DNA of 64,000 nucleotides from Xanthobacteraceae bacterium (GTDB taxonomy: Bacteria > Pseudomonadota > Alphaproteobacteria > Rhizobiales > Xanthobacteraceae). The stretch spans positions 1 through 64,000 of the forward strand of contig JASHOR010000099.1 of assembly GCA_030041005.1 (NCBI GenBank). The letters run 5' to 3'. The position numbers were made by a program, and so were the translations under genes. The notes beneath the pieces were generated by a model. It did not search any database, had not been told where the DNA came from, and saw nothing but the letters and a program-made list of their open reading frames with translations. Shown here piece by piece: positions 32,756 to 42,219 of this stretch; within the stretch, counting starts at the first letter, position 1, and every line of letters starts with the position of its first letter.

Positions 32756-32875
32756 GCGAGATCCTCGCCACGTTGTATCGGGATTGCGAGGCGGGCCTTT
32801 CGCGTTTCTTTTGCCGTTGCCTCTGTGCCGGGATTGTATTTTGCTGCAATCGCTCTTGTCACGGGAAGAAACGCC

Positions 32876-34027
32876 ATGGATTTCGGCTTCACCGACGAAC
32901 AGAACCTGCTGCGCGAGAGCGTGCGCAGACTGATGCAAAAACACGCGCCGCCCGAATACGTGCGCCAGCACGATCGCGAGCGCACTTATCCGGAGGAGTT
33001 GTTCCAGGCTTGCGCGGCGGCGGGCCTGCTGGCCTTGCCGTTCCCTGAGGATTACGGCGGCGCCGGCGGCAGTTTGCTCGACATGACGATCGTCGCTGAA
33101 GAGATCGCGCGCGTGTCCGCCGATCTGGTGATGGCCTATACGGGCAACATCTTTTGCGGCCTCAATCTTTTGCGCAAGGGTACCGAGGAACAGAAGCGCT
33201 GCTGGCTGCCGAAGCTGTTCGCCGGAGAAATCAAGTTCTCAATCTCGATGTCGGAGCCCGACGCCGGCTCCGACATCGGCGCCATGCGCACCACGGCGGT
33301 GCGCGACGGCAACGAATGGATCATCAATGGCCAGAAAATCTGGGCGTCGATGGCGGGCGCGAAGAACAACGTCATCAATCTTTATGTGAAGACGGACCCA
33401 GGGGCGCATTACCGGCAGGGCCTGTCGCTGTTTCTGGTCGACAGCGACGCGCCGGGGCTGACGCTTCGCAAGCTTGACATGCTCGGTCGCCGCGCCACCG
33501 GTACCTACGAACTGACGTTCGATCGCGTGCGCGTGCCGCCGGATCGGTTGGTCGGCGGCGAAAACAAGGGCTGGGACGTGGTGATGTCGGGGCTGCAGGT
33601 GGAACGCGCCACCTCCAGCGCCGGCAATGTCGGCGCCGCGCAGGGTGTCGTCGATCTCGCCGTACAGTACGCCAAGGAGCGCAAGCAATTCGGCCGTGCA
33701 ATCGGCGCCAATCAGGCGATCGCCCACATGCTCGCGGACATGGCAACCGAGGTCGAGGCCGCACGCACCCTGATGTGGCGCGCAGCCTGGCTCGCGAGCA
33801 ATGGGCACGACGCGCTCCGCGAGATCAGCATGGCGAAGCTGTTCACCTCGGAGACCTACGTCAAGGTCGCCAACCTCGGCATGCAGGTGTTCGGCGCCTT
33901 CGGCTATTGCGCCGAGTTCGACATGGAACGTCACTACCGCGATGCTCGCGCCGCGACCATCGCCGCCGGAACATCGCAAATTCAGCGGAACCTGATTGCC
34001 AATCTGATGGGGCTGAAGCTGCAGTAG
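32876..34027 (+). CDS. Acyl-CoA dehydrogenase family protein
   Basis: A 383-residue acyl-CoA dehydrogenase. The 998-residue track ORF is an open antisense frame fused in front; the true start is MDFGFTDEQNLLRESVRRLM at 32876 with GGAAG upstream. Family marks: SMSEPDAGSDIGAMRTTA, QKIWASMAGAKNN, RKQFGRAIGANQAI, FGAFGYCAEFDMERHYRDAR. The usual YEGT catalytic Glu position reads AAGT, while an ER pair occurs in GLQVERATSS, as in isovaleryl-CoA-dehydrogenase-like members. Likely acts on a branched or short acyl-CoA. Confidence 0.92.
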   Translation: MDFGFTDEQNLLRESVRRLMQKHAPPEYVRQHDRERTYPEELFQACAAAGLLALPFPEDYGGAGGSLLDMTIVAEEIARVSADLVMAYTGNIFCGLNLLRKGTEEQKRCWLPKLFAGEIKFSISMSEPDAGSDIGAMRTTAVRDGNEWIINGQKIWASMAGAKNNVINLYVKTDPGAHYRQGLSLFLVDSDAPGLTLRKLDMLGRRATGTYELTFDRVRVPPDRLVGGENKGWDVVMSGLQVERATSSAGNVGAAQGVVDLAVQYAKERKQFGRAIGANQAIAHMLADMATEVEAARTLMWRAAWLASNGHDALREISMAKLFTSETYVKVANLGMQVFGAFGYCAEFDMERHYRDARAATIAAGTSQIQRNLIANLMGLKLQ

Positions 34028-34147
34028 CTGGCGGCGAACAGCAGGCAGATTTGATGTGGAACCAAACAGGCGCTTTGCCGCATCCGATAACACTAATGCG
34101 TGATCCGCATTGCATCTGCGGAGCGCGCGCTTATTTTGTGCATATTA

Positions 34148-34262
34148 GGCCGGCCGGGCGGCTCCCCATCCCCCGACACCCCGCCGCCCGGTCCCATAAG
34201 CCTAAGTTGAGGCAACGACTCAAAGAACCCCAGGCGCGTAACCTGCTTGGGGTTCTTTTTTG
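34148..34262 (+). ncRNA. Candidate small RNA with three hairpins and terminator
   Basis: On the plus strand: a 9 bp perfect stem CCGGGCGGC (34154-34162)/GCCGCCCGG (34183-34191) with a 20-base loop rich in C (TCCCCATCCCCC), then TTGAG (34207-34211)/CTCAA (34219-34223), then a strong GAACCCC/GGGGTTC hairpin with six T. There is no reading frame of note. C-rich loops that can pair with ribosome-binding sites are known in rhizobial small RNAs. No confident promoter; it could instead be the processed 3' end of the acyl-CoA dehydrogenase message. Confidence 0.4.
34223..34261 (+). terminator. Rho-independent terminator
   Basis: AAGAACCCC (34223-34231) pairs with GGGGTTCTT (34249-34257), followed by a run of T to 34261. 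It lies in the convergent space after the acyl-CoA dehydrogenase and just after the NAD-GDH stop; A residues on the left arm let it work on both strands. Confidence 0.85.
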
Positions 34263-34301
34263 TGGCCAACGTGTAACGAAAGCGTACGTTTCTGAAATTG
34301 C

Positions 34302-37300
34302 TTAGTATTTTACCAGATCCGAAAGCAGGCTGGCGGCCACGGTGAGCTTCGAAAGGGTCAATCCGGAACCGGCAATCTCGGCGATGGCACCGCGGATTCG
34401 CTCCACCTCGCCCTGACGCGGCTTGATCCAGGCCTCGACAGCCTCTGCACCCACCGTACCGTTGCCGACCATGGTCGCTGCCAGGCGGCGTTCCGCGTCA
34501 CCGATCGAGTCCCGCGCTCGATCAAGCGCCAATCGATCAAAATAATCGGCAACCGGAATGCTGCTCGCCGCGCTGGCGATGCGGTCGAGGCGAAAGAACG
34601 CCCCCGCCGCGAAGAACGTCGCGGCAACGTCCGCGACCGGCTTTTTGGTGCGGTCGGCAACCAACACGATGTCTGGTGCGGCGGCGAGCGGACCGATATC
34701 GGCCATGCGGGCGGCAAGCGTGTCGGGAACTCCGGAACTCGCTAATTCCCTGCGGCGCGCGGCGCGCGTCTGCGATGGACCCTCGGGCAGAACGGCGTCC
34801 AGGCAAGCGGCCACGGCGGCAACGCCGTCGCGATAGTGGCTCACCGTCTCCGCCAAGCCTCTTGAAAGATCGGCATTGCGCAGGAACCACACCATCCTGT
34901 CGAGCAGGAGGTCCTGAACCGCCGCATAGAGGCCGAGCTGCACTTTTCCGGGCAGCCGGTTGTCCAATTCATCGATGGCGGTATTCAGCGCGGTCATTTC
35001 ATAGCTGTCGCGGACCGCAGCGAAAGCCTTGGCGATCGCCGCCGGCCCGGCGCCAGTCTGATCCATGATGCGGACGACGACCGAAGCGCCGCCGCGATTG
35101 ATCATCGAATTGGCAAGCCGGGTGGCAATGATTTCGCGGCGCAGCCGGTGATGGTCGAGCGCATCCGGAAAGCGCTGGGCAATCGCCTTCGGGAAATAGC
35201 GGGTCATTTCGCCGGAGAGATACGGATCGTCCGGTACCGGGGAGTCCAGCAGATCGTCGTAAAGCGAGAGCTTGGCGTAGGCGAGCAGGACCGACAGCTC
35301 CGGCCGCGTGAATGGCTGCGCGCGGCGGCGGCGCTCGGTCAGCGCCATGTCATCCGGCAAGTACTCGACCGCGCGGTCGAGCAGCCCGCGGGATTCCAGC
35401 GTCTGCATCAGCCGCTGCAGGAAGCCGAAATCCTCCATGCCGCGCCGCTCCGACAGCGACAAGGCGAGCGGCTGCAGAAAATTGTTGCGCAGCACCAGGC
35501 TCGCGACCTCGTCCGTCATCTGCGCCAGCAGCGCATTGCGTTCCGCCATGGCGAGGCGGCCATCGCGCAACGGGACGGACAGCGCAATCTTGATGTTTAC
35601 CTCCATGTCGGAGGTATTGACGCCGGCCGAATTGTCGATGGCGTCGGTATTGAGGCGGATGCCGCGGAAGGCGACCTCGATGCGGCCGCGCTGGGTCATG
35701 CCGAGATTGGCGCCCTCGCCGATGACTTTGCAGCGCAAATCCTTGGCGGCCACGCGCACGGGGTCGTTGGCACGGTCGCCAACCGACTCGTCGGTCTCGT
35801 CTGCGGACCGCACGTAGGTGCCGATGCCGCCGAAAAACAACAGATCGACCGGCGCCGTCAGGATGGCGCGAATAAGCTCCTGCGGAGTCAGGCGCTCGGC
35901 CACGCCGAACAGCTTCTGAGCCTGCGCCGAGAGCTGGATCTCCTTGTGCGCGCGCGAATAGATGCCGCCGCCCGCCGATATCAGCGATTTGTCGAAATCC
36001 TGCCAACTCGAACGCGGCAGGTCGAACAGCCGCCGGCGCTCGACGAACGTGCGCTCGGAGTCCGGATCGGGATCGATGAAAATGTCGCGATGGTCGAAGG
36101 CGGCGACCAGCTTCATCGTTTTTTCCCGCAGCGCGCCGTTGCCGAACACGTCGCCCGACATGTCGCCGATGCCGACTGCCGTGAACGGCGTCGCGTGGAT
36201 GTTGATGTCCATCTCGCGGAAATGGCGCTTGACCGATTCCCAGGCGCCGCGCGCGGTGATGCCGATCTTCTTGTGGTCGTACCCCGCCGATCCGCCGGAA
36301 GCGAACGCATCGCCGAGCCAATAGTCATGGGCGATGGCGAGTTCGTTGGCGATGTCGGAGAAGGTCGCCGTGCCCTTGTCGGCCGCAACGACCAGATAAG
36401 GATCGTCGCCCTCGTAGCGCAGAACGTCTCGCGGCGGGATCACGCCGGTGGTGCCGGTGCCGATATTGTCGGTAATGTCGAGCAGCGTCGATATGAACAT
36501 CTTGTAGGTGGCGACGCCTTCGGCCTGAATAGCATCGCGCGTCCAGCCCGGCTTCAGATATTTCGGGACGAATCCGCCCTTGGCGCCGACCGGCACGATC
36601 ACCGCGTTTTTGACGTTCTGCGCCTTGACCAGACCAAGAACTTCGGTACGGAAATCCTGCGGCCGGTCGGACCAGCGGATGCCGCCGCGCGCCACCTTGC
36701 CGAAGCGCAGATGCACGGCCTCAAGCCGCGGCGAATAGACAAAGATTTCATAAAGCGGCCGCGGCAGCGGCATGCCATCGACCTTGCGGCTGGCAAACTT
36801 TATCGCGATGAGCTCTTTTGTCCGGCCGTCGCCGCCGAGCTGATAGAAGTTTGTGCGGATGGCCGCACTGACCGCGTTGACGAAGTGCCGCAGGATGCGG
36901 TCCTCGTCGAGGCTGTCTACTTCCCGCAATGCGGCTTCTATCGCCGCGGAAATTTCCGCCTGGCGGGCGCTGCGCTCGCTGCCGGACTGGGCAAGTCGCG
37001 GCGCGAATCGGGCGTGGAACAACGACACGATATCGGCGGCGATGGCGGCGTGTTTGCACAGCGTCGCCCACATGTAGTCTTGCGAATAGGGCACGCGGAT
37101 CTGGCGCAGATAGCGCGAAATGGTGCGGATCAGCGCGACGGCACGCCAATCGAGCCCGGCCGCAAGTACCAACGCGTTATAGCCGTCGTTTTCGGCGAGC
37201 CGATTCATGACCGCCAGGAAGCAGTCCTCCAGCAACCGCTCGCGCGCGGCAAGGTCGATCGGATCGCCTGAGGCATTCTCGATCTCCATGTCGTGGAACC

Positions 37301-39119
37301 ACACCTCCGGCCGGTCCTGCGGACGGATGTGGTAGGTGCGTTCGTCGACGACACGGAAGCCCATGTTTTCCAGCACCGGGACGCGCTCGGACAGCGAGAT
37401 CGGCCGGCTGGCGCTGAAAACCTTGAGCCCGGCGCGCGCCGGGCCGGCGCCACCCTGACGGTAAAGGTCGACCCCGAGCGGATGTTCGGACGAGAGCGCG
37501 CCGAGAACGCCGATGTCGCCGACCGCCGTCTCCGGCGGATAAACTTCGCGATAGTCGATCGGAAAGGCGTCGCGGTAGCGGGCAAAGAGTGCGCGCGCCG
37601 CCTCGGGCTCGTGCATGGCGGCGATCGCCTGATCGAGGCCGTCGACCCAGCTACGCACGATCTTTTCCACCGCGCGATCGAGCGATCGCCGATCGGGGTT
37701 CGGGGTCTCGCCCTCGTAGCGTTCGATGATGAAGTGGACGCGCACCAACGGACCTTCGGGAAAGAACGGGTAGAACGCGCGAACGCGTCCTTTGTAGACG
37801 TCGGCGAGATAGTCGCCGATCGCCGCTCTCATCCGGCCGTCGTAGCGTTCACGCGGCAGGTAGACGAGGATCGAGACGAAGCGGTCGAAGCGGTCGCGCC
37901 GCGGCAGCACGCGCACGCGCGGCCGTTCGTCGAGCTGAAGAATCGCCAGCGCGAATTGATAGAGCGTCTCTTCGTCGATCTGGAACAGCTCATCGCGCGG
38001 ATAAGTTTCCAGCACGTTGACCAGCGCCTTGCCGGAATGGCTGGCGGGATCGAACCCGGCACGGCGGATGACGGTGTCAACCTTGCGCCGCAGATACGGA
38101 ATCGCGCGGGTGGAACGCGTATAGGCGGTCGAGGTGAAAAGACCGCAGAACCGGCGCTCGCCAATGAGCCGGCCCTCCCCGTCGAAGCGCTTGACGCCGA
38201 TGAAATCCATGGCCGCGCGGCGGTGCACGCGCGAGCGGATCGCCGCCTTGGCGATGATGAGCAGTCGCGGTTCTTCCAGGAATTCGCGGATTTCAGGGGT
38301 GATGGTGACGAGCTGATTGCCGCGGCGCAGCAGCCGCATCTCGCGCGAGCGCAGGAGGCCGAGCCCGGTCTCGAACGCCGGCTGCAGCGCATGTTCGTTG
38401 TTCGTATAAGTGTAGTCGCGGGCGCCGAGCAGCGTGAAATTCTCTCCGGCCAGCCATTCGAGAAACTGGATGCCTTCGGCAATATCGGCCGCCGGCAGCG
38501 GCGGCGGGGTGTTGCGCAGGTCGGCGACGACCTCGCGGAGGCGCGCCAGCATCGGCCGCCAGTCCTCGACGCAGACCCGCACCTCGGCGAGGATGTCTTG
38601 CAGCGTCCGCACCAATTCGGCCCGCGTCGCGGGGTCTTCCAAGTCGCCGATGTGAATGTGAATGAAGCTTTCGCGTGGGCCGTCCCCCCTGTTCGTGCCC
38701 TTGAAGCGGACCAGGTTTCCGGCGGCGTCGCGTTCGATCGAAAAAACCGGATGGACCAGGAGCGAGATGGCAATGCCCCGTTCATGCAATTCGCTCGCCA
38801 CCGAATCGACCAGAAACGGCATGTCGTCGTTGACGATTTCCAGCACCGTCAGGGCGCGCGCCGTGGCGGCGTTGGCGAGCCGCACCTTGGGCTGACCGGG
38901 AGCGCGTTGCGCAATGAAACGCCAGGAGGAGGCCGCGATTGCCACCAGTTCATCCGGGCTGTAGCGCTCGAGGTCCTCGGGTATCGCCCGCTCGAACAGC
39001 TCGGCCAGGAATTCGGCAGGTACGCCGGGATCGTGCAATGCCAACATCGCCGCCGCGGCGCCGACGAGCCACTCGCTGCCGCCCTTGCCGCTAATGCGGG
39101 GACTTTCCTGAACGGTCAT
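34302..39119 (-). CDS. gdhB: NAD-specific glutamate dehydrogenase, large (GDH-180) type
   Basis: Catalyses NAD-dependent oxidative deamination of glutamate to 2-oxoglutarate and ammonia. The product has 1605 residues from ATG 39119 behind GGAGGGGAG; the track ORF adds an unsupported 76 residues. The long N-terminal region contains ACT-like segments (TVLEIVNDDMPFLVDSVASE). The catalytic part is in the middle (FGKVARGGIRWSDRPQDFR, PVGAKGGFVPKYL with the catalytic Lys, GDMSGDVFGNGAL, VIGEGANLGMTQRGRIE), followed by a helical C-terminal domain. The symbol follows Pseudomonas usage. Single-gene unit, divergent from the AhpD-like gene. Confidence 0.95.
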   Translation of the reverse strand: MTVQESPRISGKGGSEWLVGAAAAMLALHDPGVPAEFLAELFERAIPEDLERYSPDELVAIAASSWRFIAQRAPGQPKVRLANAATARALTVLEIVNDDMPFLVDSVASELHERGIAISLLVHPVFSIERDAAGNLVRFKGTNRGDGPRESFIHIHIGDLEDPATRAELVRTLQDILAEVRVCVEDWRPMLARLREVVADLRNTPPPLPAADIAEGIQFLEWLAGENFTLLGARDYTYTNNEHALQPAFETGLGLLRSREMRLLRRGNQLVTITPEIREFLEEPRLLIIAKAAIRSRVHRRAAMDFIGVKRFDGEGRLIGERRFCGLFTSTAYTRSTRAIPYLRRKVDTVIRRAGFDPASHSGKALVNVLETYPRDELFQIDEETLYQFALAILQLDERPRVRVLPRRDRFDRFVSILVYLPRERYDGRMRAAIGDYLADVYKGRVRAFYPFFPEGPLVRVHFIIERYEGETPNPDRRSLDRAVEKIVRSWVDGLDQAIAAMHEPEAARALFARYRDAFPIDYREVYPPETAVGDIGVLGALSSEHPLGVDLYRQGGAGPARAGLKVFSASRPISLSERVPVLENMGFRVVDERTYHIRPQDRPEVWFHDMEIENASGDPIDLAARERLLEDCFLAVMNRLAENDGYNALVLAAGLDWRAVALIRTISRYLRQIRVPYSQDYMWATLCKHAAIAADIVSLFHARFAPRLAQSGSERSARQAEISAAIEAALREVDSLDEDRILRHFVNAVSAAIRTNFYQLGGDGRTKELIAIKFASRKVDGMPLPRPLYEIFVYSPRLEAVHLRFGKVARGGIRWSDRPQDFRTEVLGLVKAQNVKNAVIVPVGAKGGFVPKYLKPGWTRDAIQAEGVATYKMFISTLLDITDNIGTGTTGVIPPRDVLRYEGDDPYLVVAADKGTATFSDIANELAIAHDYWLGDAFASGGSAGYDHKKIGITARGAWESVKRHFREMDINIHATPFTAVGIGDMSGDVFGNGALREKTMKLVAAFDHRDIFIDPDPDSERTFVERRRLFDLPRSSWQDFDKSLISAGGGIYSRAHKEIQLSAQAQKLFGVAERLTPQELIRAILTAPVDLLFFGGIGTYVRSADETDESVGDRANDPVRVAAKDLRCKVIGEGANLGMTQRGRIEVAFRGIRLNTDAIDNSAGVNTSDMEVNIKIALSVPLRDGRLAMAERNALLAQMTDEVASLVLRNNFLQPLALSLSERRGMEDFGFLQRLMQTLESRGLLDRAVEYLPDDMALTERRRRAQPFTRPELSVLLAYAKLSLYDDLLDSPVPDDPYLSGEMTRYFPKAIAQRFPDALDHHRLRREIIATRLANSMINRGGASVVVRIMDQTGAGPAAIAKAFAAVRDSYEMTALNTAIDELDNRLPGKVQLGLYAAVQDLLLDRMVWFLRNADLSRGLAETVSHYRDGVAAVAACLDAVLPEGPSQTRAARRRELASSGVPDTLAARMADIGPLAAAPDIVLVADRTKKPVADVAATFFAAGAFFRLDRIASAASSIPVADYFDRLALDRARDSIGDAERRLAATMVGNGTVGAEAVEAWIKPRQGEVERIRGAIAEIAGSGLTLSKLTVAASLLSDLVKY

Positions 39120-39258
39120 GCTCCCCTCCGTCGGCCAGTCGATCCGAATCTTTGCGAATATTACCCACGCGGCGCGCACATCCGCTACAGCGACGTTTAT
39201 AATCGCCTGCATCAGGCGTCGCCCACGGCGGCATGACACTAACGCAGAGGAAGCCGAC

Positions 39259-39894
39259 ATGGCCAAGCGCAACAACAAACGCGTTGCGGCGACCTCCGCC
39301 GCAACTGCTCGCCCCGGTGCGGCGGCTGGCGACGACACCGCGATCACCGCGCTGACGCTCGCTGCGGCACCGCTGTCACCCGAGATGGCGGCCTATTTCG
39401 CAAAATGCCAGGAAAAGCTCGGCTTCGTGCCGAACGTCCTCAAGGCCCATGCGTTCGATATGGCCAAACTCTCCGCGTTCGCGGCCATGTACAACGACCT
39501 GATGCTGGCGCCGTCTGGCCTGAGCAAGCTCGAACGCGAGATGATCGCCGTTGCGGTCTCGGCGCAGAACCGCTGCTACTACTGCCTCGTCGCCCATGGC
39601 GCCGCGGTCCGGGCGCTTTCCGGCGACCCGGTACTCGGCGAATTGATGGTGATGAACTTTCGCGCGGCGAGGCTGTCGCAGCGCGAACGCGCCATGCTCG
39701 ATTTCACCGTCAAGCTGACCGCGGAGCCATGGTTGATCGGGGAGACGGACCGGGAAGCGCTTCGTCGCGCCGGCTTTTCCGATCGCGACATCTGGGATAT
39801 CGCGGCCGTCGCCGGCTTCTTCAACATGTCCAACCGCGTGGCTTCCGCCGTCGATATGCGGCCAAACAGCGTTTATCACGGGCAAAATCGATAA
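39259..39894 (+). CDS. Peroxidase-related enzyme, AhpD/carboxymuconolactone decarboxylase-like
   Basis: A 211-residue member of the AhpD-like superfamily (peroxidase-related enzyme group). The redox site is visible as NRCYYCLVAHGAAV (CxxC followed by His four residues later). Also FVPNVLKAHAFDMAKL and DIAAVAGFFNMSNRVASA. The start ATG 39259 has GAGGAAG upstream; the track ORF extends back into the GDH leader. An Ala-rich N-terminal 35 residues is probably disordered. Likely a thiol peroxidase or reductase of unknown substrate. Cytoplasmic. Confidence 0.87.
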   Translation: MAKRNNKRVAATSAATARPGAAAGDDTAITALTLAAAPLSPEMAAYFAKCQEKLGFVPNVLKAHAFDMAKLSAFAAMYNDLMLAPSGLSKLEREMIAVAVSAQNRCYYCLVAHGAAVRALSGDPVLGELMVMNFRAARLSQRERAMLDFTVKLTAEPWLIGETDREALRRAGFSDRDIWDIAAVAGFFNMSNRVASAVDMRPNSVYHGQNR

Positions 39895-39918
39895 GCGGCC
39901 TTGTGCGCCGCGGCCACT

Positions 39919-40731
39919 TCATTCAACCGCGGCCGCACGGTCGGCGAGATCATGGATGGCGGGCTTCTCGCCCGAGAGCGGATTGGCCGGATCCCATTGG
40001 TAGCGCAATGTCTCGAAGCGCATGGCGCGGGCATCGAGCATGACCAGCCGGCCGACCAGCCCCTCGCCGAAACCGACAACCTCGCGAATGATTTCCAGCG
40101 CCATCATCGACCCGACGACGCCGGCCAGGGCGCCGAGCACGCCGGCTTCCGCACAGGCCGGGACACTGCCGGGAGGTGGCGGCTCCGGGAACAGGCAGCG
40201 GTAGGTCGGATTGGGTTTGCCGTCGGGACCGCGCTCATGAGCGTGGATCGTGGTCAACGTGGCGTCAAAAGTGCCGAGCGCGGCGGTAACGAGCGGCTTG
40301 CGGGCGAAATAGCAGGCGTCGGAGACCAGATAGCGGGTGGCAAAATTGTCGGACCCATCGGCGATGACATCGTAGCGGCCGATGAGGTCAAGCGCATTGT
40401 CCGCGGTGAGCCGCAGACGATGCAGCTCCACGGCCACGTGCGGGTTGAGCCGTTGGATCACGGCAGCGGCGCTCTCGACTTTGGGGACGCCGATATCCGG
40501 GGTCGCATGGATCACCTGCCGCTGCAGGTTGGAGAGTGTGACGACATCATCATCGACAATTCCGAGCACGCCGACCCCGGCAGCAGCGAGATAGAGCAGC
40601 ACCGGCGCTCCCAAGCCGCCGGCGCCGACCACGAGTACACGCGCGCGGCAGAGCGCGGCCTGTCCCGGGCCGCCGACTTCACGCATCACGATGTGGCGCG
40701 CGTAGCGTTCAAGTTCATCGCCGGTAAGCAT
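39919..40731 (-). CDS. moeB: Molybdopterin-synthase adenylyltransferase (ThiF/MoeB family)
   Basis: Adenylates the C-terminal glycine of MoaD so that it can receive sulfur for molybdopterin synthesis. About 270 residues. Nucleotide motif VLVVGAGGLGAPVLLYLAAA, NLQRQVIHATPDIG, ADGSDNFATRYLVSDAC, and YRCLFPEPPPPGSVPACAEA with the conserved Cys region. The track start at 40767 is TTG; ATG 40731 or GTG 40740 (four bases after GGAG) are better. No rhodanese domain is fused. Supports the molybdoenzymes elsewhere in the window. A ThiF role in thiamine synthesis is a less likely alternative. Confidence 0.88.
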   Translation of the reverse strand: MLTGDELERYARHIVMREVGGPGQAALCRARVLVVGAGGLGAPVLLYLAAAGVGVLGIVDDDVVTLSNLQRQVIHATPDIGVPKVESAAAVIQRLNPHVAVELHRLRLTADNALDLIGRYDVIADGSDNFATRYLVSDACYFARKPLVTAALGTFDATLTTIHAHERGPDGKPNPTYRCLFPEPPPPGSVPACAEAGVLGALAGVVGSMMALEIIREVVGFGEGLVGRLVMLDARAMRFETLRYQWDPANPLSGEKPAIHDLADRAAAVE

Positions 40732-40839
40732 GTCGGCCACGGAACTCCGTATGGCGATGCGGGTCAAGCGCCGGACCGTTCGATTGCGTTAGCGGCCGGT
40801 TCGGTTAGTTTCGACCTCCAGCCGAATGGAGCGACGAAA

Positions 40840-42219
40840 GTGCGGGCCATTGGTGGGTTGACGGCCATTTTGCTCGGCCTCGGCCTGATGCTCGGCTCGA
40901 CGCCGGCATTGGCGCAGCCGCGGAGAGGGCAAAAGCCAGTTGTCCATCTCGCGCGCAAAGTCTCAAATAAGAAGACGGAGGCAAGAAAGCCAGGCCGCGG
41001 CGAGCCCGCGGCCGTGATTTCGAGCGCGTACGCGGCCATCCCGGCAGCCGAGCGTCGGGCCATCCAATCGGACCTGGCCTGGCTCGGCGAATACCAAGGG
41101 CCGCCCGGCGGCGATTTCGACGATCAACGCACGATCGAGGCCGTCAAACTCTTTCAGAAGGCCATTGGCGGCAAGCAAACCGGCATTCTCGACCAGCAGC
41201 AGCGCATGCGGCTTGCTGCGGCGGGAGAAACGCACGAGCAGGCGGTAGGCTTCCGCTTGATCGACGATCCCGCGACGGAATCGCGGTTGGGGATTCCGGA
41301 GAAGCTCGTCTCGCCGATCGGCTCTTCCGCCACTGGCAGCAGTTGGATTTCCGGGCACGGACAGATCCAGATAGAGGCTTTCCGCCTGAGCGAGGCGAAC
41401 TTGGCGACGCTGTTCGAACAGGAGAAGAAGTCGCCGCGCGGCCGCGCTGTCGATTTCAGCGCACTCAACCCGGATTCGTTTGTCATTTCCGGCACGCAAG
41501 GCCTGAAATATTTCGTTGTCCGAGCCGAAGCCAAAGACGGCGGAGTCCGCGGCGTCACCATCCTTTACGATCAAGCGACTGCGGGCATCATGGCTTCGGT
41601 CGCAGTGGCGGTGGCCAACTCGTTCGTTGGATTTCCCGACTTGGAAGCTGTCATGGCTCCGGGGCAACAGCGCGCGGTCGCCTACAGTTCGGCGATCGTC
41701 GTGGACGGACGCGGCGACCTGATCACGGCCCGGCAGGGTGTCGCCGGCTGCGAGGCGATCACCGTGCCTGGCTTCGGGCACGCGGTACGTATTGCCGACG
41801 ACGGTGCCCATGATCTCGCGCTGATCCGGCTGTTCGGCACGCGCAACCTCGCGCCGGCGACGCTGCGAGGCGACGGCCAAGGGGCCGACCTGACGCTCGT
41901 CGGCGTCGCCGATCCCGCGGCGCAAGGCGGAGGCGACGCGGTGAGCAAACAGTCGGCGCGCCTCGACGGCGATGCCGTCGAGCCTGTGCCGACAATTGGC
42001 TTTTCCGGCGCGGCGGCCATCGATGCGCAGGGCCGCCTGGCCGGCATAGTCGTCTTGAAAACGGGCCTTGACCCCGGATCGGGGACCGCCAAGCGAGAAG
42101 CCGTTCTTGTGCCGTCGGCTGTGGTGCGAGCTTTTCTCGCCGCGCACGGCGTCGCGCCTGCGGCCGAGCCGCGCTCGATCGAACGCTCCGTGATGCGGGT
42201 GATCTGCGTGCGGAAGTGA
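40840..42219 (+). CDS. Exported peptidoglycan-binding/trypsin-like protein with degenerate triad
   Basis: A 459-residue product. The 772-residue track ORF has an antisense extension over moeB. The likely start is GTG 40840 behind GGAG, giving a clear signal peptide (MRAIGGLTAILLGLGLMLGS, cut near ALAQ). Residues about 68-125 are a PG_binding_1-like domain (IQSDLAWLGEYQGPPGGDFD, IEAVKLFQKAIGG). Residues about 265-445 resemble a trypsin-like fold: DLITARQGVAGC at the His site (Gln299 in place of His), HDLALIRL with Asp325, and GFSGAAAID with Ser389. With the His missing, proteolysis is doubtful; it may be a structural or binding protein in the periplasm. Confidence 0.8.
   Translation: MRAIGGLTAILLGLGLMLGSTPALAQPRRGQKPVVHLARKVSNKKTEARKPGRGEPAAVISSAYAAIPAAERRAIQSDLAWLGEYQGPPGGDFDDQRTIEAVKLFQKAIGGKQTGILDQQQRMRLAAAGETHEQAVGFRLIDDPATESRLGIPEKLVSPIGSSATGSSWISGHGQIQIEAFRLSEANLATLFEQEKKSPRGRAVDFSALNPDSFVISGTQGLKYFVVRAEAKDGGVRGVTILYDQATAGIMASVAVAVANSFVGFPDLEAVMAPGQQRAVAYSSAIVVDGRGDLITARQGVAGCEAITVPGFGHAVRIADDGAHDLALIRLFGTRNLAPATLRGDGQGADLTLVGVADPAAQGGGDAVSKQSARLDGDAVEPVPTIGFSGAAAIDAQGRLAGIVVLKTGLDPGSGTAKREAVLVPSAVVRAFLAAHGVAPAAEPRSIERSVMRVICVRK

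Noticed and set aside
31031-32875. 615-residue front part of the 998-residue plus-strand ORF
   Set aside because: Antisense to the methyltransferase and Bug genes, both well supported; only the acyl-CoA dehydrogenase part is real.
35148-37271. 707- and 647-residue plus-strand ORFs opposite NAD-GDH
   Set aside because: High-GC antisense open frames; no conserved motifs, and the opposite strand is clearly coding.
39901-40839. 313-residue front part of the 772-residue plus-strand ORF
   Set aside because: Antisense to moeB; the signal peptide at GTG 40840 fixes the real start.
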